Shown here: piece after piece, positions 24,755 through 33,622 of the stretch | Position numbering within the stretch: position 1 is the first letter of the stretch | Layout of the letters: the number at the start of each line of letters is the position of its first letter | Source of the DNA: Loktanella sp. S4079 | GTDB lineage: Bacteria; Pseudomonadota; Alphaproteobacteria; Rhodobacterales; Rhodobacteraceae | Length of the DNA: 64,000 nucleotides | Direction of reading: 5' to 3' | Assembly (NCBI RefSeq): GCF_000967725.1 | Contig: NZ_JXYE01000003.1 | Location: 62,001-126,000 of the forward strand | Program-made: the position numbers and the translations under genes | The notes under the pieces: model-generated | What the model saw: the letters and a program-made list of their open reading frames with translations, nothing else | What the model was told of the DNA's origin: nothing | Database searches by the model: none

Positions 24755-25090
24755 ATGACAATCCACTCGCCCGAACCGTTCAACGCCCCGCCGCAAGTCG
24801 CATTTCACCGGACCGAGTTGGGGGCGATTCTTGGCCTATACGGACGCATGGTCGCCGCTGGCGAATGGCGCGACTATGGTATTTCGTGTCTCCGTGACGT
24901 TGCTGTATTCTCGGTCTTTCGGCGTGCGGCGGAGCATCCGATCTACCGGATCGAGAAACGCCCCAAACTGCGTCTCAAGCAAGGACAGTATATCATAATA
25001 GGCATGGACGGCCGTATTCTTAAGCGCGGAGACGACCTGAAACAGGTTTTACGCGTGCTTGAACGCAAGCTCATTCGCGCGATCGAATAG
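24755..25090 (+). CDS. DUF2794 family protein
   Basis: A 111-residue conserved alphaproteobacterial protein: FHRTELGAILGLYGRMVAAGEWRDYG at about 18-43 (split here), AVFSVFRRAAEHPIYRIEKRPKLR in the middle and a basic amphipathic C-terminal helix. The family has no known function. There is no obvious ribosome-binding site in front of the ATG. A T-rich hairpin terminator follows at 25109-25130. Confidence 0.85.
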   Translation: MTIHSPEPFNAPPQVAFHRTELGAILGLYGRMVAAGEWRDYGISCLRDVAVFSVFRRAAEHPIYRIEKRPKLRLKQGQYIIIGMDGRILKRGDDLKQVLRVLERKLIRAIE

Positions 25091-25108
25091 AAAATTATAT
25101 TCCTGACT

Positions 25109-25130
25109 AAAAAAGTCGGATTGACTTTTT
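25109..25130 (+). terminator. Terminator after the DUF2794 gene
   Basis: AAAAAGTC (25110-25117) pairs with GACTTTTT (25123-25130) around GGATT. The right arm itself forms the T-tract, as in AT-rich intrinsic terminators. It lies 19 bases after the stop. Confidence 0.65.
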
Positions 25131-25289
25131 CTGCGATTTCTATGAATGTTGGCGGAGTATCCAGCCATCTGTTCCCACGACAGCTAGCCCGATCATGAAA
25201 ATGAAAGGACGAAGGCGGTGCATCTTCCAGTCTCGCAAATGGGCGGGCGCAGCTCTTCGGCAAACATAGTTACCGCAAGGAGCACAAAA

Positions 25290-25457
25290 ATGTCATTCCA
25301 CAGTGTACCGCGCCCACAGCCGGCAGCGACCCAAAACCTACCAACATATGACGCAGACATTCTGACCCAAGACGGCGATCAGGCGCACATCGTGCTACGC
25401 GATCAAGTCTATACTTTGCGTATTACACGCGCAGGCAAGTTGATCCTCACCAAATGA
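25290..25457 (+). CDS. hemP: Hemin uptake protein HemP
   Basis: A 55-residue HemP: the conserved C-terminus AHIVLRDQVYTLRITRAGKL is present. HemP proteins occur in haem uptake loci and are usually controlled by iron (Irr/Fur). AAGGAG at 25277-25282, 7 bases before the ATG, supports the start over the upstream in-frame ATG at 25218. It overlaps the next gene by ATGA. No other haem-transport genes are in this window and I see no clear iron box upstream. Confidence 0.88.
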   Translation: MSFHSVPRPQPAATQNLPTYDADILTQDGDQAHIVLRDQVYTLRITRAGKLILTK

Positions 25458-25933
25458 ATCCTGCCGCTCACAAACAGGGTGGTGCTGCGGTCGGGCAACT
25501 ATCCGACCAGCCGCGGCTCGAGGCCTGCATCGTGCTCTATTTTCGGATGTGGTGCGACGGACCCGATGGGCAAATGGCGATCTGGAACGATCTGGCAACG
25601 GGGCTAGGTCAAGCGCATGGCCGCGCGACGCTCAAAACATTAGAGCAACTCTTTGCCATTTGCACCGAGCACCGCCGCCGTCCGCTCATGCGGCACGCGG
25701 TTGGATGCAGCTGTCTGGGTGCGGACGAGGCGTGTTTCGCCAATTTCGTCACAACTGCGGCCACTGGCGACCGCGAAGATGCGCTGTTAATCGCAACGCT
25801 TCTTGTCCGGGCGGATGTCGCCCCAGTGATTACATCGCTCGCTGCTGATTTGGGTTTGGCGCTAAAGTCGATGCTCTTGCGCGGTAGACCGATGCCAGAA
25901 ATGCAAGCACCGGTTCACGCGACCCTACATTAA
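25454..25933 (+). CDS. Conserved hypothetical protein downstream of hemP
   Basis: A 159-residue soluble protein translationally coupled to hemP (ATGA overlap). It has a cysteine-rich middle (HAVGCSCLGADEACFANFV, about residues 76-94) that could bind metal or haem, and hydrophobic helices around it. I do not recognise a named family. Position suggests a partner of HemP in haem or iron handling. Its end overlaps the convergent NlpC/P60 gene by four bases. Confidence 0.65.
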   Translation: MNPAAHKQGGAAVGQLSDQPRLEACIVLYFRMWCDGPDGQMAIWNDLATGLGQAHGRATLKTLEQLFAICTEHRRRPLMRHAVGCSCLGADEACFANFVTTAATGDREDALLIATLLVRADVAPVITSLAADLGLALKSMLLRGRPMPEMQAPVHATLH

Positions 25934-26745
25934 AGGCGACGGCGCGCTAACGGCCCGCCGTGCCCTTGTGCCTCGACCCGAGCAATGACCTTGCTTAGCG
26001 GTTCATAAACCGTTGCCATCGGTGTCGCACTCGCATGCAGCATCGTTTCGGCATCGACCATCATGCCTACATGCCCCTTCCAGAAAATGATGTCGCCGCG
26101 CTCTAAATCACCCGTTACCTCTTGCCCTATGACTGCACATTGCAAATCACTGTCACCCGGGCACGATATTCCGCAAGCGGTTAGGCTCGCACTTACCAAA
26201 CCGGAACAATCAATGCCCCGCGTTGAATCACCGCCCCACAGATAAGGTGTTCCAAAGTGAAGCTGTGCCACTGTGACCGGGTCCTGAAATGGTCGATCAA
26301 CTGCGCGCAAGTGTTTTTTGGGAATAAAGCCGACATTGGTTTCGACAAAGTCACGACGCCGATCCAAAATCGTCACCCGCGCACCAAAGGGCAAGGCGCG
26401 CAGTGGCTCAGAGCGAAAATCATCCGCACTATAGGCATGCGTTGCAGCAGTGCCGACAAGATCCGTGGGTTCCAACACATCGGTCAAGTCATCACTACGA
26501 ACATAGCCGACATAATCGTTCGCGGCTTGCACGAAGGACCATCCCTCGCGGTCTTCGTAAACCGTGACAACTGCCCCGAGCAGTAATTGACGGTCCCGTG
26601 CACCATCTGGTGCGCGGCGCAGGTCCGCCACCGCGCGGCAGACCATCTTTGGCGTGCCAACCACATATGTATCCGCCTGCACTTTGCCAGCGAGTTCCAT
26701 CGCGGCCACACGCCCATTTGCTGGGGTTACGCGCGGATCGGTCAT
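25930..26745 (-). CDS. NlpC/P60 (C40) family peptidase with SH3-like domains
   Basis: A 271-residue cell-wall endopeptidase: two SH3b-like segments (about residues 30-90 and 98-148) precede a C-terminal NlpC/P60 domain. Catalytic C180 (GIDCSGLV), H225 (KGHVGMM) and H237 (MLHASA) match the family triad. There is no signal peptide, so it may act on peptidoglycan peptides in the cytoplasm or be exported otherwise. It starts within the end of the aminopeptidase gene (ATGA overlap), implying a shared role in peptide or murein turnover. Confidence 0.9.
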   Translation of the reverse strand: MTDPRVTPANGRVAAMELAGKVQADTYVVGTPKMVCRAVADLRRAPDGARDRQLLLGAVVTVYEDREGWSFVQAANDYVGYVRSDDLTDVLEPTDLVGTAATHAYSADDFRSEPLRALPFGARVTILDRRRDFVETNVGFIPKKHLRAVDRPFQDPVTVAQLHFGTPYLWGGDSTRGIDCSGLVSASLTACGISCPGDSDLQCAVIGQEVTGDLERGDIIFWKGHVGMMVDAETMLHASATPMATVYEPLSKVIARVEAQGHGGPLARRRL

Positions 26746-28121
26746 AGCCCCAACATTTCCGGCAAAGCATCCAATACTGCGCGCGCCCCCATACCAACGC
26801 CCCCCTTGGGGCGTGAGGGTGCCGCATTGGGCTGCCAGCCGTAGATGTCAAAGTGGATATATGGGCTTTCGATAAAGCGGCGCAGGAACAGTGCAGCTGT
26901 AATGCTGCCTGCCATCCCACCTTTGGGTGCGTTGTCCAAATCGGCCACACCCGGTTCGATCATCGCCTCATAGGGTTCGTGAAATGGCATACGCCAAACC
27001 GGGTCAGCAACAGCGCGCGCGGCACTTGCAATTGCAGCGGCGTGATCATCGTTATCCGTATAAAATGGCGACAGATCCGGCCCAACCGCAACCCGCGCGG
27101 CACCGGTTAGGGTCGCCATTGAAATAACCAGATCGGGGTTATCTTCATCGGACAAGGTCAGCGCATCGGCCAAAACCAACCGCCCTTCGGCATCGGTATT
27201 GTTGATTTCGACAGTCAGCCCTTTGCGGGACGTCAGAATATCTTGGGGGCGGAACGCGTTGCCATCAATGCTATTTTCGACCGCCGGGATCAAAACACGC
27301 AAACGAAGCGGCAACCCCAACCCCATGATCATATGCGCAAGCCCCAGTACAGTTGCCGAGCCACCCATATCCTTTTTCATCAGCCCCATCGACGCTCCGG
27401 GTTTAATATTCAGACCGCCCGTGTCAAAACACACCCCTTTGCCGACTAGGGTTAGCTGCGGGCCAGCATTGCCCCAGCGCATGTCAATTAAACGCGGCGC
27501 GCGTGTTGAGGCGCGGCCAACGGCATGCACCATTGGAAACCCCGCCTCGACCAGGTCATCGCCTTTCGTGACGGTAACATTGGCACCGTGTTCATTGGCC
27601 AAGGCACGTGCGGCATCCTCTAGCTCTTGAGGGCCCATGTCAGAGGCTGGCGTATTAATCAGGTCACGCGTCAGCGCCTCACCAGTCGCGATCGTAGCAA
27701 TACGATCTGCATCCACGCCATCTGGCGCAACAAGCTGCGCGACGGCTGCAGTTGCCGGGGCATAGCGGTCAAATTTGTATTGCGCGAGCAACCAAGCCAA
27801 GGCCGCCTCTTCCAGATCAGCGCCAGATAGGCCGTCCGCAATGCGATAAATACCCTGCGGAAGCTTCGCCGCAATCACTCCCATGTGGAATCGCCCGCGC
27901 GCACGGGCCTTGGCGCTGCCATATCCGGCCAAGACAGCGTCCACAGAGCCGTCTTCACCTGGAATACTAACCACCTGACCTAGCGCGCCCGTAAATCCCT
28001 GCCCGACAACCCACTTACGCCCCCGGTCAGAAAAGTTCGACAGCACGGCATCCAAACCATCGGTTTCGACCACATAAAGGGGGATCGCGTTTTCAGAATT
28101 CGCAGCAAAGGTGAGTAGCAT
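26742..28121 (-). CDS. Leucyl aminopeptidase family protein (M17)
   Basis: A di-metal M17 aminopeptidase of about 459 residues. The family signature NTDAEGRL is intact, as are KGVCFDTGGLNIKPG and KKDMGGSATV, which carry metal ligands and the catalytic lysine. The ATG at 28121 has AGGA at 8-base spacing; an ATG at 28130 is the alternative. It is operonic with the NlpC/P60 peptidase downstream. Peptide recycling is the likely role; the exact specificity is unclear. Confidence 0.92.
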   Translation of the reverse strand: MLLTFAANSENAIPLYVVETDGLDAVLSNFSDRGRKWVVGQGFTGALGQVVSIPGEDGSVDAVLAGYGSAKARARGRFHMGVIAAKLPQGIYRIADGLSGADLEEAALAWLLAQYKFDRYAPATAAVAQLVAPDGVDADRIATIATGEALTRDLINTPASDMGPQELEDAARALANEHGANVTVTKGDDLVEAGFPMVHAVGRASTRAPRLIDMRWGNAGPQLTLVGKGVCFDTGGLNIKPGASMGLMKKDMGGSATVLGLAHMIMGLGLPLRLRVLIPAVENSIDGNAFRPQDILTSRKGLTVEINNTDAEGRLVLADALTLSDEDNPDLVISMATLTGAARVAVGPDLSPFYTDNDDHAAAIASAARAVADPVWRMPFHEPYEAMIEPGVADLDNAPKGGMAGSITAALFLRRFIESPYIHFDIYGWQPNAAPSRPKGGVGMGARAVLDALPEMLGL

Positions 28122-28190
28122 CAGATGCATCCTGTAAGGTCAATTTTGTTGCCAGAGTATCCTTCCCCCTGTGGGCTGCAAGTGCGGGTT

Positions 28191-28607
28191 TCACCTTTGG
28201 CGAAAATTCCACACCTCAATCACGGCGAAATCAAATGCGCGCTCCAAACGGGCCATTGTCGCCTCAAGCGCGACACCATCCGCCTGCTTTAAACAGGTCT
28301 GAATGTGGTCCGCTGTCACTGCCATCTCAATCAGACCGATCTGATCTGCAATCAAACGCACCTTGCGGCACGGACGCAGCATCGCGGCAAGGTCGCGCCG
28401 CGCCAGTTGGCGCTGTAGTGCTGTAATATGTGCGGCAAGTTCCTCAAGAACGCGACAAATGATTTCCTCAGCCTCTGTGATCGATTTTGATGCAATCAAC
28501 TGATTGATCGGTTTCGGGTCAAAAAGCAGCCTGTCCACACAGCACAACACCGCGATATCATCGTAGGGTGCCTGACGGGCCGCAAATTTAGTGATCTTAT
28601 TTTCCAT
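28191..28607 (-). CDS. Hypothetical protein, HPt-like helical bundle
   Basis: About 138 residues, all alpha-helical. The C-terminal half (LARRDLAAMLRPCRKVRLIADQIGLIEMAVTADHIQ split over ~70-105) has the look of a histidine-phosphotransfer domain, but where the phosphorylated histidine would be there is a cysteine/arginine (CRKV). So it may be a degenerate HPt or an unrelated four-helix protein. ATG at 28607 or GTG at 28613 starts it. It is divergent from the carbonic anhydrase gene, a 113-bp spacing. Confidence 0.5.
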   Translation of the reverse strand: MENKITKFAARQAPYDDIAVLCCVDRLLFDPKPINQLIASKSITEAEEIICRVLEELAAHITALQRQLARRDLAAMLRPCRKVRLIADQIGLIEMAVTADHIQTCLKQADGVALEATMARLERAFDFAVIEVWNFRQR

Positions 28608-28720
28608 AAACACACGGATACTGCGGCATGGTTTTCGGAACGTTGACGGCGAACAGAAAAAGCTCTCGAAATTTCTGAAAATACGAAATAGTTTCGGTCA
28701 AAATCGCTAGGGAGCCCGCT

Positions 28721-29368
28721 ATGAAATTCGCCCGCCCATTGCCCAAATACATGGTCACACGTTACCATGGCTGGAAGGCCACAACCTATTCTGAAAATCA
28801 AAGCTGGTATCGCCGTTTGGCTGACGAAGGGCAGCGCCCCCGCGCAATGATTATTTCGTGCTGTGATAGCCGAGTACATGTGACTTCGATCTTTGGGGCT
28901 GATCAGGGCGAATTTTTTATTCACCGCAATATCGCCAACCTAGTCCCACCGTTCCAACCTGACGGGAACCAGCACGGGACATCTGCCGCGATTGAATATG
29001 CGGTAACTGCGCTAAAGGTTTCGCACCTTGTTGTGCTTGGCCATTCCAGCTGCGGCGGTGTCGCGGGTTGCTACCACATGTGTTCCGGTAACGCGCCAGA
29101 ACTAGAGGAAAAAGGCAGCTTTGTTGGACGCTGGATGGACATCCTGCGCCCCGGCTACGAGGCCCTACCTGAAGGCGACGAAGAAACCCGTCTGCGCGCA
29201 CTCGAAAAAGGCGCAGTTCTTGTTTCGCTCGACAATTTGATGAGCTTCCCGTTCGTCGAAAAGGCCGTCAAAGACGGATCGCTTTCGCTGCACGGTCTGT
29301 GGAATGACATCGGCGAAGGTACGCTGGAATGCTACGACCCCGCGAGCGACAAGTTCGAGCAGGTCTAA
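28721..29368 (+). CDS. Beta-class carbonic anhydrase
   Basis: A 215-residue beta-carbonic anhydrase interconverting CO2 and bicarbonate. Zinc ligands are C48 (with the D49-x-R51 dyad in CCDSRV), H108 and C111 (LGHSSCGG). The HRNIANLVPPF and GTSAAIEYAV motifs are typical. GGGAG is located 9-12 bases before the start. Cytosolic, no signal peptide. Confidence 0.95.
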   Translation: MKFARPLPKYMVTRYHGWKATTYSENQSWYRRLADEGQRPRAMIISCCDSRVHVTSIFGADQGEFFIHRNIANLVPPFQPDGNQHGTSAAIEYAVTALKVSHLVVLGHSSCGGVAGCYHMCSGNAPELEEKGSFVGRWMDILRPGYEALPEGDEETRLRALEKGAVLVSLDNLMSFPFVEKAVKDGSLSLHGLWNDIGEGTLECYDPASDKFEQV

Positions 29369-30424
29369 TCAAACACCCCAGTCAGCCGATTGCATCTCGC
29401 GTAGTCGGCTGGCCGTACGTTCAAACTCGAACATCCCTTCTCCCTCAAGATAGAGCACCTCAGGTTCAGCGGCAGCGGAACAAATCAGCTTGGTCTTGGC
29501 CTCATAGAGGGCGTCGATCAGGGTGACAAAGCGCTTTGCCTCGTTGAAATTGCTGCGCGACAAGACTGGGATATCTTCGAGGATCAAGACGCGCGCAGCC
29601 TCGGCCAAGGCCAGATAGTCACCAGCACCCAGAAACTTCCCACACAGATCGTAGAATTTCGCGCGGGCAACGCCGTTGTGAAACTGCGGGATTTCAACCT
29701 CGCGGCCTTTGACGTGCAGAACAAGCGGCGCGGACTGGCCATTGATCAGCCCATCCCAAATATCTGCGATCGCTTTGCGCGCATCAGCATCGATCGGTGA
29801 AAAATAGGTACGCGCACCCGCCAAGCGATCCTGACGATAATCTGTTGCACTTACCAATTCGTGGATCACCATTCGTTCTTTGATCAGCCCAATGAACGGT
29901 GTGAACAACTGGCGATTCAATCCATTTTTATATAGATCATCGGGCGGCCGGTTAGAGGTGGTGACAACCACAACACCTGCGGCAAACAATGCCTCGAACA
30001 AGCGCCCAACGATCATTGCGTCAGTGATGTCAGTGATCTGCATTTCATCAAACGCGAGAAAACGGACCTCTTGGGCCAATTTAGCCGCGACAGGCGCAAT
30101 TGCATCATCGACGCCGCGCTTGCGGGCCTCGGTCATTTCGGCGTGAATCCATTGCATGAACGCGTGAAAGTGCTGCCGACGTTTTGGGACAGATACTTGG
30201 TCATACAGCAAATCCATCAGCATAGATTTACCGCGCCCAACGCCACCCCACATATACAGGCCTGGCACAGGCGGTGGCGCCTTGCGAAAGAACCCTTTTT
30301 TGACAGGAGTAGCGAGCGCCTCGCGTACGCGCTCCAATTCAGGAAGCACGCCAATTTGCGCGTCGTCACTGCGTAGGGTGCCGTCATTGACGGCTGCTTG
30401 ATAAGCCTGTTGTACCGTGGTCAT
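29369..30424 (-). CDS. zapE: Cell division protein ZapE (AFG1-like ATPase)
   Basis: A 351-residue AFG1/ZapE ATPase with Walker A GGVGRGKS (60-67), Walker B FLAFDEMQ (~122-129) and TTSNRPPDDLY sensor region. ZapE interacts with FtsZ and destabilises the Z-ring; the family also acts in membrane-protein quality control. The ATG at 30424 (MTTVQQAYQAA) is selected; the frame is open for 110 codons upstream but that part is not conserved in character. It is divergent from the MFS gene. Confidence 0.92.
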   Translation of the reverse strand: MTTVQQAYQAAVNDGTLRSDDAQIGVLPELERVREALATPVKKGFFRKAPPPVPGLYMWGGVGRGKSMLMDLLYDQVSVPKRRQHFHAFMQWIHAEMTEARKRGVDDAIAPVAAKLAQEVRFLAFDEMQITDITDAMIVGRLFEALFAAGVVVVTTSNRPPDDLYKNGLNRQLFTPFIGLIKERMVIHELVSATDYRQDRLAGARTYFSPIDADARKAIADIWDGLINGQSAPLVLHVKGREVEIPQFHNGVARAKFYDLCGKFLGAGDYLALAEAARVLILEDIPVLSRSNFNEAKRFVTLIDALYEAKTKLICSAAAEPEVLYLEGEGMFEFERTASRLREMQSADWGV

Positions 30425-30515
30425 AACCGCTGAATATCCCGCGCAAATCCCAAAGAAAAGTATCGGGTACAATTTCGCGTTTGACTTTTGACCGCTTCCG
30501 GCCGGAAATGTGCGA

Positions 30516-31754
30516 ATGGAACAGAAATCGCCCCTTATCACGCCGGTGCTGATCGCCGGCTGCCTGATCATCATGACTGGCTTTGCTATTCGCGCGTCAT
30601 TTGGGGTTTTCCAAATCCCCATCGCCGAAGAGTTCGGCTGGCTACGCTCTGATTTCAGTCTGGCGATTGCAATCCAAAACCTTGCATGGGGGATTGGGCA
30701 GCCGATCTTTGGCGCCATCGCCGAAAAAATTGGCGACCGCAAAGCAATTATCATGGGTGCCGTGGCCTATGCTGCGGGGCTATTGCTATCGGCGGGCGCT
30801 ACGACACCGGCCGCGCACCAATTCTACGAGGTTCTGGTCGGGTTCGGCATTGCGGGTACTGGTTTTGGCGTGATCCTTGCTGTTGTGGGACGCGCTGCAT
30901 CGGACGAGAACCGATCAATGGCGCTGGCCATTGCCACTGCGGCAGGATCAGCGGGACAAGTCATTGGCGCGCCTTTGGCGGAATACTTGCTGGGCTTTTT
31001 GACATGGCAGCAGACGTTTGTCGTCTTTGCGGTCATGATCCTTGCGGTACTGGCTGTATTGCCCATGATGCGCAGCCCCCAAGCCACTACAAAGGCTGAG
31101 CTGCAAGAATCCATGGGGCAAATCCTAATGCGCGCGTTCAAGGACCCATCCTATACGCTTATCTTTCTGGGGTTCTTTTCGTGCGGCTATCAGCTTGCTT
31201 TTGTCACCGCGCATTTTCCTGCGCTCGTGACCGAGATGTGCGGCCCACTTGACCAAGGGGGGATTCTCGCACAGCTGGGCATCACCACCACCAGCGCGCT
31301 AGGCGCGGTTGCGATTTCATTGATTGGTTTGGCCAATATTGCCGGGACCCTGATCGCAGGCTGGGCGGGCAAACGCTGTTCCAAGAAATACCTTCTTGCA
31401 GGCATCTACACCGGGCGCACCATCATCGCCGCGCTGTTTATCATTTTCCCAATCACACCGCTGACTGTGATCCTGTTTTCCGTAGGCATGGGCGCATTGT
31501 GGCTGGCGACGGTTCCGCTGACTTCCGGTCTGGTCGCGCATCTCTATGGGCTGCGTTATATGGGGACGCTCTATGGTATCGTCTTTTTCTCGCACCAATT
31601 GGGATCATTCATGGGCGTTTGGCTGGGCGGCAAGCTGTATGACATCTACGGCACCTATTCGCACGTCTGGTGGCTTGGTGTTGCCGTCGGAGCGTTTAGC
31701 GCAATCGTGCACCTGCCAATTAAAGAAAACCGTGCAGCGCCTGTCGCGGCCTAA
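30516..31754 (+). CDS. MFS transporter, oxalate/formate-antiporter-like (MCT/RhmT-type)
   Basis: About 412 residues with twelve predicted membrane segments; loop 2-3 has GAIAEKIGDRKAIIMG, the MFS motif A equivalent. The general features (GFAIRASFGVFQIPIAEEFGW at the start) resemble monocarboxylate-type MFS carriers. The ATG at 30516 has GGAA at 8-base spacing; GTG at 30510 is an alternative. The substrate is unknown. It is divergent from zapE and convergent with the alpha/beta hydrolase gene, so it is transcribed alone. Confidence 0.85.
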   Translation: MEQKSPLITPVLIAGCLIIMTGFAIRASFGVFQIPIAEEFGWLRSDFSLAIAIQNLAWGIGQPIFGAIAEKIGDRKAIIMGAVAYAAGLLLSAGATTPAAHQFYEVLVGFGIAGTGFGVILAVVGRAASDENRSMALAIATAAGSAGQVIGAPLAEYLLGFLTWQQTFVVFAVMILAVLAVLPMMRSPQATTKAELQESMGQILMRAFKDPSYTLIFLGFFSCGYQLAFVTAHFPALVTEMCGPLDQGGILAQLGITTTSALGAVAISLIGLANIAGTLIAGWAGKRCSKKYLLAGIYTGRTIIAALFIIFPITPLTVILFSVGMGALWLATVPLTSGLVAHLYGLRYMGTLYGIVFFSHQLGSFMGVWLGGKLYDIYGTYSHVWWLGVAVGAFSAIVHLPIKENRAAPVAA

Positions 31755-31757
31755 GCG

Positions 31758-32678
31758 CTAGGCGCGCATCGTCTTGCCAATCGCCTGCATCATCTGCGGA
31801 CAATGCGTATAGGGCATCGCATGATCTGCGCCTGCGACGACCTCTTGCATGACATCCCGATGCCATTGCGCCAAGATACCCAAGGCACGAATTGGGATTA
31901 CCTCATCATTTTCCGCCCAGATTGCAGCGGTTGGAACATCCATACGGGAAAGCTTGCGGTGATCTTCTTCTTGGATTTCTGCCAGCAAACCACGGCGGCT
32001 TGATAAAATCGACGGTAGATACCCGCGCCGCTTAAGTTCAATGCGTTGCGCAGCATAGACGGTATTTGCCATTTCGTTTTCACCGTCGCGCGGTATGGCA
32101 CGACGCGCGCGCCGACGGGCGCGCACCCCGTGAACCCAGTCTCCGACGATAGGAAATCTGCGACAAAAACGCGAAAAATCGCTTTCTTTCGTCATCACGC
32201 CAGCCGGCGCGACAAGCACCAGTCGCTTAATGTAATGCGGGTTATCTGCGGCAAAGGCCGTCGCGATTGCACCACCCATCGAATAGCCGACCAATGTAAT
32301 GTCTTCGCCGACGCCCTGATGCGCCAGCAAATCGTGGAGCTGCTGCAAAAAGAACCCCCGGTCCTGACGACCGCCCACAGTATCTGACAAACCACGCCCA
32401 TATAGATCATAGACCAGCACGCGATATCCCATTTCGCCCAAACCTTGGGCCAAGCCTTCGACAGCAACGGATGATGTCGAAACACCATGTACAACAACGG
32501 CAACGGGCCCACGCACAGGTCCGACCCACCGAAAATGCGTGATGCCTTGGCTTAGCCCGGCATATTCCCCGGTAGATTTGCCCCGCTCTGCATCGGTGAC
32601 GGGCTTGCGTCGCAATTCAAGAAGAAGTGGCAAGGCCGCAATTATTACGAACACCCCAATTAAGATGAAATACGACAT
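31758..32678 (-). CDS. Alpha/beta hydrolase with N-terminal membrane anchor
   Basis: A 306-residue alpha/beta-fold hydrolase. An N-terminal hydrophobic helix (residues 2-21, SYFILIGVFVIIAALPLL) anchors it to the membrane. The nucleophile elbow is GYSMGG (~131-136), with an oxyanion HGVSTSS region, a DLYGRGLSD loop and a terminal catalytic histidine in GADHAMPY. Substrate unknown. The ATG at 32678 is preferred, with a GGGAACGA sequence upstream. It follows the ornithine cyclodeaminase-type gene by 23 bases. Confidence 0.85.
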   Translation of the reverse strand: MSYFILIGVFVIIAALPLLLELRRKPVTDAERGKSTGEYAGLSQGITHFRWVGPVRGPVAVVVHGVSTSSVAVEGLAQGLGEMGYRVLVYDLYGRGLSDTVGGRQDRGFFLQQLHDLLAHQGVGEDITLVGYSMGGAIATAFAADNPHYIKRLVLVAPAGVMTKESDFSRFCRRFPIVGDWVHGVRARRRARRAIPRDGENEMANTVYAAQRIELKRRGYLPSILSSRRGLLAEIQEEDHRKLSRMDVPTAAIWAENDEVIPIRALGILAQWHRDVMQEVVAGADHAMPYTHCPQMMQAIGKTMRA

Positions 32679-32701
32679 TCGTTCCCGTCCCGTTAAATTG
32701 A

Positions 32702-33622
32702 CTAACCGGTATTCCCGGCCAGCCAAGCCGCAAGAATGTAGCGGCTCACCATCAAATCTAGATGCGCACCGCCACCGTTCTTGAACAAAGTAATCTCGGT
32801 ATCATCGCCGCGCACAAATTGATCTAACCGATAATAGTCTGCGACGATATGGTCTTGCGCAATTGCCCCATTTTTGAGCGGAATATTGATCTCGCCGATG
32901 TGATCGACTGTGGTATCAAAACTATCGACAAAGACACGCGCGCGCTGCAGCGCAAGATCATCCGCCTCGCGCATATCGGGACGGTAGGCACCGATCAGGT
33001 CAATATGCTGACCGGGGCGCAGCCATTCACCTTTGATCAGCGGTTCGGTCGACATGGTTGCGCTGGAGACAATATCCGCGTCGCGTACCGCGCTTTCTAG
33101 ATCGTCGGCAATAAAGACATCCGGATACGCGCGTTTAAATCGATCAGCACCCTCAGCAGAGCGGTTCCACACCGTGAATTGCGCCTCGGGAAAGGCAGAG
33201 GCATATGCCGCCCGCAAAGCGTGACCAACCGTGCCCGCCCCAACGATAAGAATGTTTTTGCTATCGGGCCGCGCCAATCGACGCGCCGCAAGAAGACTAT
33301 CGCCCGCTGTTTTCCATTTCGTCACCAGATGGAAATCAACAATTGCCTCAAGCGATCCATCTTCGTCCGAGAAAAGGTTCACTGCTCCGCCGACCATTGG
33401 CTTTCCAGCGCGTGGATTACCCGGAAAGACAGTCGCACATTTCACCGCCAGCCCCATACCCGCGATCCATGCAGAACGATTAAGCAGGGTATTCTCATCG
33501 CGATAAAGGAACACATCCTTGACCTCGGCCTTGGGCAACGAATGTCCAGCCACCAAAGCATCCGTCAGCGAAAGCCAGTTAAGCTGGGCCTCACCTTCGG
33601 CGAAGGGAATCATAATCGTCAT
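32702..33622 (-). CDS. Ornithine cyclodeaminase / mu-crystallin family protein
   Basis: A 306-residue NAD(P)-dependent oxidoreductase of the OCD/mu-crystallin family: an N-terminal dimerisation region with the substrate loop, then a Rossmann fold with VGAGTVGHALRAAY around residues 125-138. Family members include ornithine cyclodeaminase, alanine dehydrogenase (AlaDH) and ketimine reductases, so the reaction cannot be fixed. The start at 33622 overlaps the HAD gene stop by ATGA, making HAD, OCD and the hydrolase one unit. Confidence 0.85.
   Translation of the reverse strand: MTIMIPFAEGEAQLNWLSLTDALVAGHSLPKAEVKDVFLYRDENTLLNRSAWIAGMGLAVKCATVFPGNPRAGKPMVGGAVNLFSDEDGSLEAIVDFHLVTKWKTAGDSLLAARRLARPDSKNILIVGAGTVGHALRAAYASAFPEAQFTVWNRSAEGADRFKRAYPDVFIADDLESAVRDADIVSSATMSTEPLIKGEWLRPGQHIDLIGAYRPDMREADDLALQRARVFVDSFDTTVDHIGEINIPLKNGAIAQDHIVADYYRLDQFVRGDDTEITLFKNGGGAHLDLMVSRYILAAWLAGNTG

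Noticed and set aside
24646-24897. 83-residue frame before DUF2794
   Set aside because: It overlaps the start of the DUF2794 gene in another frame and has no recognisable content.
30425-30754. N-terminal 110-codon extension of the zapE frame
   Set aside because: The conserved ZapE domain begins at the ATG at 30424, and the extension overlaps the divergent MFS gene.
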